Positions 8,557 to 11,948 of a stretch of 11,948 bases of DNA are shown piece after piece. The notes under the pieces are model-generated. The model was not told the DNA's origin, made no database searches, and was given only the letters and a program-made list of their open reading frames with translations. How positions within the stretch are numbered: the stretch's first letter is position 1; every line of letters starts with the position of its first letter. This DNA is from Hymenopellis radicata (lineage: Eukaryota; Basidiomycota; Agaricomycetes; Agaricales; Physalacriaceae): contig JADNRX010001264.1 in assembly GCA_015501595.1 (NCBI GenBank), positions 1 through 11,948 on the forward strand, written 5' to 3'. Both the position numbers and the translations under genes were made by a program.

Positions 8557-8749
8557 TTGCAGAGTTTCCCCTTACTTAGATTCGAAAAGCTGAGTCCGTC
8601 CAGGCACTTGCGGATGAAATGGGCTTACGATAACGACGACGAATTAAAAATCCCAAGGCACCCGAGGGTTAATTCAGGGTGTGGAAGAAGCCGTCCGCAA
8701 CATGATGGGCGGAAAGAAGAGAGCACGTCGATCACACGTGATGACCAAG
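8557..8749 (+). other. Coding-like exon related to a later unit
   Basis: One frame (8557-8790, ATG start) contains MKWAYDNDDELKIPRHPRV. The DNA around it (ggatgaaatgggcttacgataacgacgac) aligns with 10253-10281 (gatgttgatgggccgacaacgacgac), where a frame reads WADNDDDTIRVPR. A second frame near the 3' end (EEAVRNMMGGKKRARRSHVM) is also protein-like. A donor gttcgt follows at 8750. The true frame is unresolved. Confidence 0.35.
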
Positions 8750-8800
8750 GTTCGTCCCGAACCATCACCTTCTCATACGTGGAAAACTGACTCCACCTAG

Positions 8801-9122
8801 GAACCACGCGTTATATGTTCTCGCAAATACGTCTCGCCCAGATTATCGACTTCTGGACCTGTTTGAATCGCGACTTGGACGAATTACGGAGAAGTCGACT
8901 TTGAAGCAGCGTCGATCTGCTCGCCGCAGAGGCTTTCGGTTCAGTGAAAAGGTGCGCTTTTGAGCTCATTTGGAGGTTTCTTTATGACGTGTCATTCAGC
9001 GTTATTGCTGTGAATTTCGTCTTGATTCAGCAAAGGTGGCGCCCACAGTCCACGTTCTATTGGATCTTCAAGGTAGCTATTCGACGACGACGGTGGCGGC
9101 GGCGGCTTCGCCGCCTCAGTAA
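8801..9122 (+). CDS. Two-exon coding-like segment, partial, hypothetical
   Basis: The exon at 8801-8951 is open in one frame (NHALYVLANTSRPDYRLLDL, FESRLGRITEKSTLKQ, then an arginine-rich end GFRFSEK). It splices through a 48-nt intron (8952-8999, gtgcgc...cattcag) in phase to RYCCEFRLDSAKVAPTVH, VLLDLQGSYSTTTV and a TAA at 9120. The upstream exon does not join in phase through the obvious intron at 8750-8800, so the 5' end is missing or decayed. A competing frame at the 3' end of the first exon (SSVDLLAAEAFGSVK) aligns better with the later units. No family is recognised. Confidence 0.3.
9098..9115. repeat. GC-rich hairpin inside a unit
   Basis: ggcggcg and cgccgcc are perfectly complementary around a gctt loop. 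A shorter related hairpin (gcggc-tgc-gccgc, near 9347-9359) lies at the equivalent place in the next unit. Confidence 0.6.
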
Positions 9123-9947
9123 TACACGCATGCCCAGACTCAGAGATTCGGGGAAACCGGATCCTGCAATTCGAGCGGCGTCTGCTGTCCTCGCCGGACC
9201 GGCTTTTTTTCCAGGAAAAAGGTGCGTGCTTTCCGTCATTCTTCAGCACTATTTTTGACCCTTTTCAGATCAAATCAACCTCATTTCGGGCGTAGATCTA
9301 ATGGGATTCCTTTAGCGATCGCCATTATGCATGCCTGGATGAAGAGGCGGCTGCGCCGCGTCCTTGAACGCCGCCACACTTTGTACCCGCCAGTTTCAAG
9401 ACTTCTGCTTTCGGACTACAGGCTGTTGAACGTCTACGGCGTGATGTGGCCTCGCCGGCCCGGCTTTTTTTCGGGAAAAGTGAGTATTCTGGGTTCATTT
9501 CGCGGGTATTTCTGACGTGAATTCTCACCAGGGTACAGCATCATCTTACCATCAAATTCGGTAGGTCCACGCTTTGGATTTGATGGCTTTTGAACCTGAC
9601 GACGCGCCAGGAATCAAATCGCCGCTTCGCAGCCTTTAGGACGTATGGACTCCTTCGCGTGGTTCAAGCCCGATGCCCTGACTTCTGGCGAACAATTGGT
9701 GATATTCGACTACCGTCTGTTCTCCTCGCCGGAGCGGCTTCTCATCTGAGAGGAAAAGGTTCGTTTTGGATCTTGTATCCTCATTCTATCACTAACAGTT
9801 CTGACCTAGACCTGCCCTAGGGCATCGTGAGTCGTGCGACACAGTCTTTATACGACACATTTCTCCCTCAAAATCCCGAAATCCTGCAGGGCGAAGTGCG
9901 CATTCTTTTCCGCGGCTATTCTCGTATTGGCTGAGTTTCCCACCCGC

Positions 9948-10519
9948 ATGGGCTTACCGCCGCCACTCGAGTCACTTTCGGATATACTGCGCCGCCGATG
10001 GAGATCTGGATCTCGTGCGACTCGGGCTTTATTCTCGAATTGGGTAAGTCGACGGGGAACTCTGTTTGGGTACGTGCCTTATTTCTGCATAAATTCACAG
10101 GCTAACGGCGTGCGACTGACTCAGGATACTGGCAGCAGTGACCAGCGGCTCATCGCCGCTGCGCCCGCGTTGCGGGCTTCTCACTGCTGTGAAGACAATG
10201 GAAATAACGACAAATTGCGCCACATTTCAACCGATGCTGAACGGTGGCGATTATGGATGTTGATGGGCCGACAACGACGACGACACCATACGCGTGCCAC
10301 GCTGTCGTGCTTTACTGTGCACGGAGCAGTATCCGACATGTGCAATATTGGAGGAGGAAGGTTCGTACCTTTCACTTTGTTTCGATCACTTCCCGGACTT
10401 AACTCTTTGTATTTCGTAGCGACGGCGACTGCAGCTCCGTCTGGCTGCCCTGTTCTTGCGGTGATTCGGCATTATTTCTACAGTGGTTTCGAGAGGGTAG
10501 GAGCGAAAGCGCGGCGTAG
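9948..10519 (+). CDS. Candidate three-exon gene, 151 residues, unknown function
   Basis: Exons are 9948-10043, 10101-10360 and 10420-10519. The introns are 57 nt (gtaagt...ttcacag) and 59 nt (gttcgt...ttcgtag). The model starts MGLPPPLESLSDILRRRW. It continues with ANGVRLTQDTGSSDQRL, a histidine/cysteine/arginine-rich middle (RHISTDAERWRLWMLMGRQ) and MCNIGGG. The second splice brings in SDGDCSSVWLPCSCGDSALF, LQWFREGRSESAA and a stop. Without splicing, the same frame stays open from 9834 to 10538, the longest plus-strand frame here. Other frames also look coding in places (YCAADGDLDLVRLGLYS before the first donor; DDDTIRVPRCRALLCTEQYP before the second), so the frame is not certain. It forms the end of the tandem unit array. 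Confidence 0.35.
10133..10189. repeat. Three-way-junction palindrome (T-shaped fold)
   Basis: An outer 9-bp stem (cagcagtga at 10133-10141 with tcactgctg at 10181-10189) encloses two perfect hairpins. One is 7 bp (cagcggc 10143-10149, loop tcatc, gccgctg 10155-10161) and the other 6 bp (gcccgc 10163-10168, loop gtt, gcgggc 10172-10177). Only five bases outside the two hairpin loops are unpaired. It lies inside the second exon of the candidate gene. Confidence 0.8.
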
Positions 10520-10657
10520 GGGCCGTTGTAACAGGTAGAACTACGTAGAATCTACGCCGTTAGAGATATCTATTTGTAGACTACGCGAGAAATGAACTTG
10601 ATTTGTCCTACTCTTTATTGCGCGAAAGTAAGAAAAGTGACCCCGACCTTAGACTTG
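10520..10657. other. Convergent 3' region
   Basis: A short unique stretch between the plus-strand candidate gene and the end of the minus-strand one. It contains a near-palindrome around ctacgtag (gtagaactacgtagaatctac, about 10534-10554). No gene is seen. Confidence 0.35.
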
Positions 10658-11400
10658 CTATAAAATATATATATAATAGACACTCGTTTGAGACAGTACA
10701 GATGCCCAAAGTACTGTAGAAAGTACAGTAGGATACCCTACTCAAACATGGGAAACACCCAAAGTCGGAGAAATTCACGTACTTACCGGTATACCACATG
10801 TCCACTTTACGAACAAGTGAGTTCTCAAACGTCAATGTAAACTTCTTGAAAACTTCATCCAGGGGAGCCCAGAAACGTACGCGATCGATGTTAGGAACCC
10901 TGCAGATGATGTGCGTGTCGCCAGGAAGACAACGCGTGTCCTACGTGGGATATTCTCCGCTCGCGCAACGGGTATACCAAGCTGGGTCCCCATTCCAGAG
11001 CTGTATCGTCCCGGAATTGGCGGAAATGTCGTGTTGAAAGTCATAGATCGAGCCCAGGTCACCCCAGGTGATCGGGTAAACTTGCACTCGAACCACGACC
11101 AGTCCGATCTTGGACTGGTTACACCACGCGTACCTTTGCTTTCCCGCTCTCTGGCACTCTTGGCGACTGAATTTACTTGGACTTTCTGGCTTACGTAATA
11201 CAAATTCCGACGGTGCTTGGAGGACTGGACGCGCTTTTACCCCGACTTTTCGCGTCAACGCCTCAGCGAGGCGTTTAGGACCCTGACCATCGATGACACG
11301 AGGATTTCTTGAACCCTGTGACGTGTCTGGGGCCTCGACAATCTTATCTTGACCTCTCGGATGTGGGGAAATGACGCAGGTGGTCGTTCTCCTCCTCCAT
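10658..11400 (-). CDS. Candidate six-exon gene, about 175 residues, unknown function
   Basis: Exons from the 5' end are 11400-11354, 11315-11260, 11224-11195, 11146-10945, 10899-10787 and 10737-10658. Introns are 38, 35, 48, 45 and 49 nt, and all junctions are in phase. The protein begins MEEENDHLRHFPTSERVQEI and LVSSMVRVLNASLR. It passes through QAPSEFVL, NQSKIGLVVVRVQVYPITW, DFQHDISANSGTIQLWNGD and NIDRVRFWAPLDEVFKKFTL, then TFENSLVRKVDMWYTG. The last exon is hydrophobic and ends in an (AT)n-encoded YYIYIL. The 45-nt intron removes exactly the one stop (TAG) that interrupts an otherwise open frame from 11411 to 10608. Weak points are the very short second intron (35 nt) and its weak donor gttgac, and the last exon, which could instead be 3' UTR. 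No family is recognised. Confidence 0.4.
10665..10675. repeat. Short AT dinucleotide tract
   Basis: An atatatatata run, part of an A/T-rich patch at the 3' end of the minus-strand candidate gene. Confidence 0.7.
11098..11119. repeat. Perfect 8-bp hairpin
   Basis: accagtcc and ggactggt pair around a gatctt loop, within the fourth exon of the minus-strand candidate gene. Confidence 0.6.
11257..11274. repeat. Perfect 8-bp hairpin at a proposed splice donor
   Basis: aacgcctc and gaggcgtt pair around an agc loop. The right boundary of the proposed second exon of the minus-strand gene falls within it. Confidence 0.6.
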
Positions 11401-11948
11401 CCCGCCGACACTTTTGCGCAATTCGCGTTTCCCCCGAAAGCCGGCCCAATCTGACGACTCTAGCACCTGTATATACCTGTATAACCTACTTGTGGTGCAT
11501 ATTGGCTGTAATCGACAATTACACGACAATAATCCTGAATTCAATCTGGCACCCAGAAGGTTCGTGCCTTTTCCGTTCTTCATTCGCTTCAATTTCGCTC
11601 TGACCCTATTACGTTTCATCAGAACGTAAATGACGACTAGTATCAGTGTCAGAACGCAACGCGAAGCGGTGCGAATCACCGCCGCCACGAAATACCAATC
11701 AGCAAGTTTTTCAGTTCCCCGTCTGTTCGTTCTATATGACTCACATCAGACGATCAGGGTCCTCTCCTTGAAACGACGGGAGCATTTTGGACCGCGGAGA
11801 CTTGGCGCAAGCGAAAGGAATGAAGAATCAGTGCATTCGGAGGAGAAGGTGAGTTCTGTTGGATTTCATTCACTCGGTTGAGGTCTGGCCTGACAACTTT
11901 CATAGCCTCATTTTCACATCTATCAATGAGTTGTTCAGCTTTATTTTA
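11401..11948 (+). other. Further exon-intron units, running off the window
   Basis: Two well-formed introns are visible: 11560-11622 (gttcgtgcctttt...ttcatcag) and 11849-11905 (gtgagt...ttcatag). Both have ctgac branch sites and follow exon ends cccagaag and ggagaag like those of the 8750-10361 array; the donors are 289 nt apart. The first intron's start closely matches the intron at 10361 (gttcgtacctttc). The exons give no single clear frame. One includes GCNRQLHDNNPEFNLAPR before the first donor. I read this as a continuation of the tandem unit array on the far side of the minus-strand gene. Confidence 0.4.

Larger units (their letters stand above)
8750..10361 (+). repeat. Tandem array of diverged exon-intron units
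   Basis: Donors in the context (g)aaaag|gt or (g)gaag|gt recur at 8750, 8952, 9222, 9480, 9759 and 10361, spaced 202, 270, 258 and 279 nt with a longer last step of about 600 nt that contains another donor at 10044. The exon ends align as DNA: cctcgccggaccggctttttt at 9189, cctcgccggcccggctttttt at 9450, cctcgccggagcggcttctc at 9724, and a weaker ctgctcgccgcagaggcttt at 8918. In the homologous frame they read DLLAAEAFGSVK, SAVLAGPAFFPGKR, MWPRRPGFFSGK and SVLLAGAASHLRGKG. The middles of two units also align (WRRRLRRLSNTR and MKRRLRRVLERR). Intron phase and frame vary between units, which suggests decay after duplication. Confidence 0.5.

Noticed and set aside
9985..10043. Ankyrin-like phrase AADGDLDLVRL
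   Set aside because: It is a single short match in one of three open frames, with no neighbouring ankyrin repeats or the usual TPLH signature.
10133..10189. Resemblance of the T-shaped palindrome to a parvovirus-type terminal repeat
   Set aside because: The stem is very short, it sits in a coding-like exon, and no replication or capsid gene is present in the window. The likeness is of layout only.
10911..11198. Plus-strand 95-residue frame over the minus-strand candidate gene
   Set aside because: Its sense is opposite to a spliced model whose exons keep phase, and it has no splice sites or promoter of its own. It is most likely a shadow.
11344..11688. Minus-strand 114-residue frame
   Set aside because: It does not begin with a supported start and spans plus-strand splice sites. 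Only its last 15 codons (from ATG 11400) were used in the minus-strand gene model.

Overview
The window looks like accessory or fast-decaying DNA of a filamentous fungus, most likely a basidiomycete (Agaricomycetes). The evidence is many short introns (about 40-65 nt) with GTNNGT donors, CTNAC-like branch sites and YAG acceptors, pyrimidine-rich promoter DNA, no bacterial operon features, and one protein resembling the tubby-like (DUF6593-type) proteins common in Agaricomycetes. No rRNA, tRNA, CRISPR array, insertion sequence or recognisable reverse transcriptase or transposase was seen. All gene models are manual splices supported only by splice sites and reading-frame phase.

Layout. 1-485: TATA-like and CT-rich promoter DNA followed by a short ORF. 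757-1600 (+): five exons whose phases stay consistent across the introns but which carry four in-frame stops, read as a decayed gene. 1765-2527: a duplicated exon-intron block (two copies, offset about 450-470 nt), with a third, frameshifted relative just downstream. 2724-3365 (+): a three-exon gene of unknown function with a basic, charged tail. 3836-4125 (+): a clean two-exon gene for a 78-residue acidic protein, with a TATA-like box and an AATAAA. 4678-6146 (-): the best-supported gene, five exons and 409 residues, with a tubby-like N-terminal region and a proline-rich tail. It converges on the 78-residue gene.

6290-6750 is a degenerate GC-rich minisatellite. 6971-7733 holds overlapping antisense ORFs and two strong inverted repeats, possibly a small non-autonomous element. 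7977-10520 is the most unusual stretch: a series of diverged exon-intron units, first with a repeated S-I-R-P-D-P motif, then units of roughly 200-320 nt that end in a gaaaag|gt-type donor. It finishes in a candidate three-exon gene carrying a near-perfect three-way-junction palindrome. 10658-11400 (-) is a candidate six-exon gene set into this array, and related units appear to resume at 11401-11948.

No shared pathway among the genes can be inferred. The main theme is tandem exon-intron duplication followed by decay. No complete new biological system is demonstrated; the tandem exon array and the three-way-junction palindrome are the best leads.
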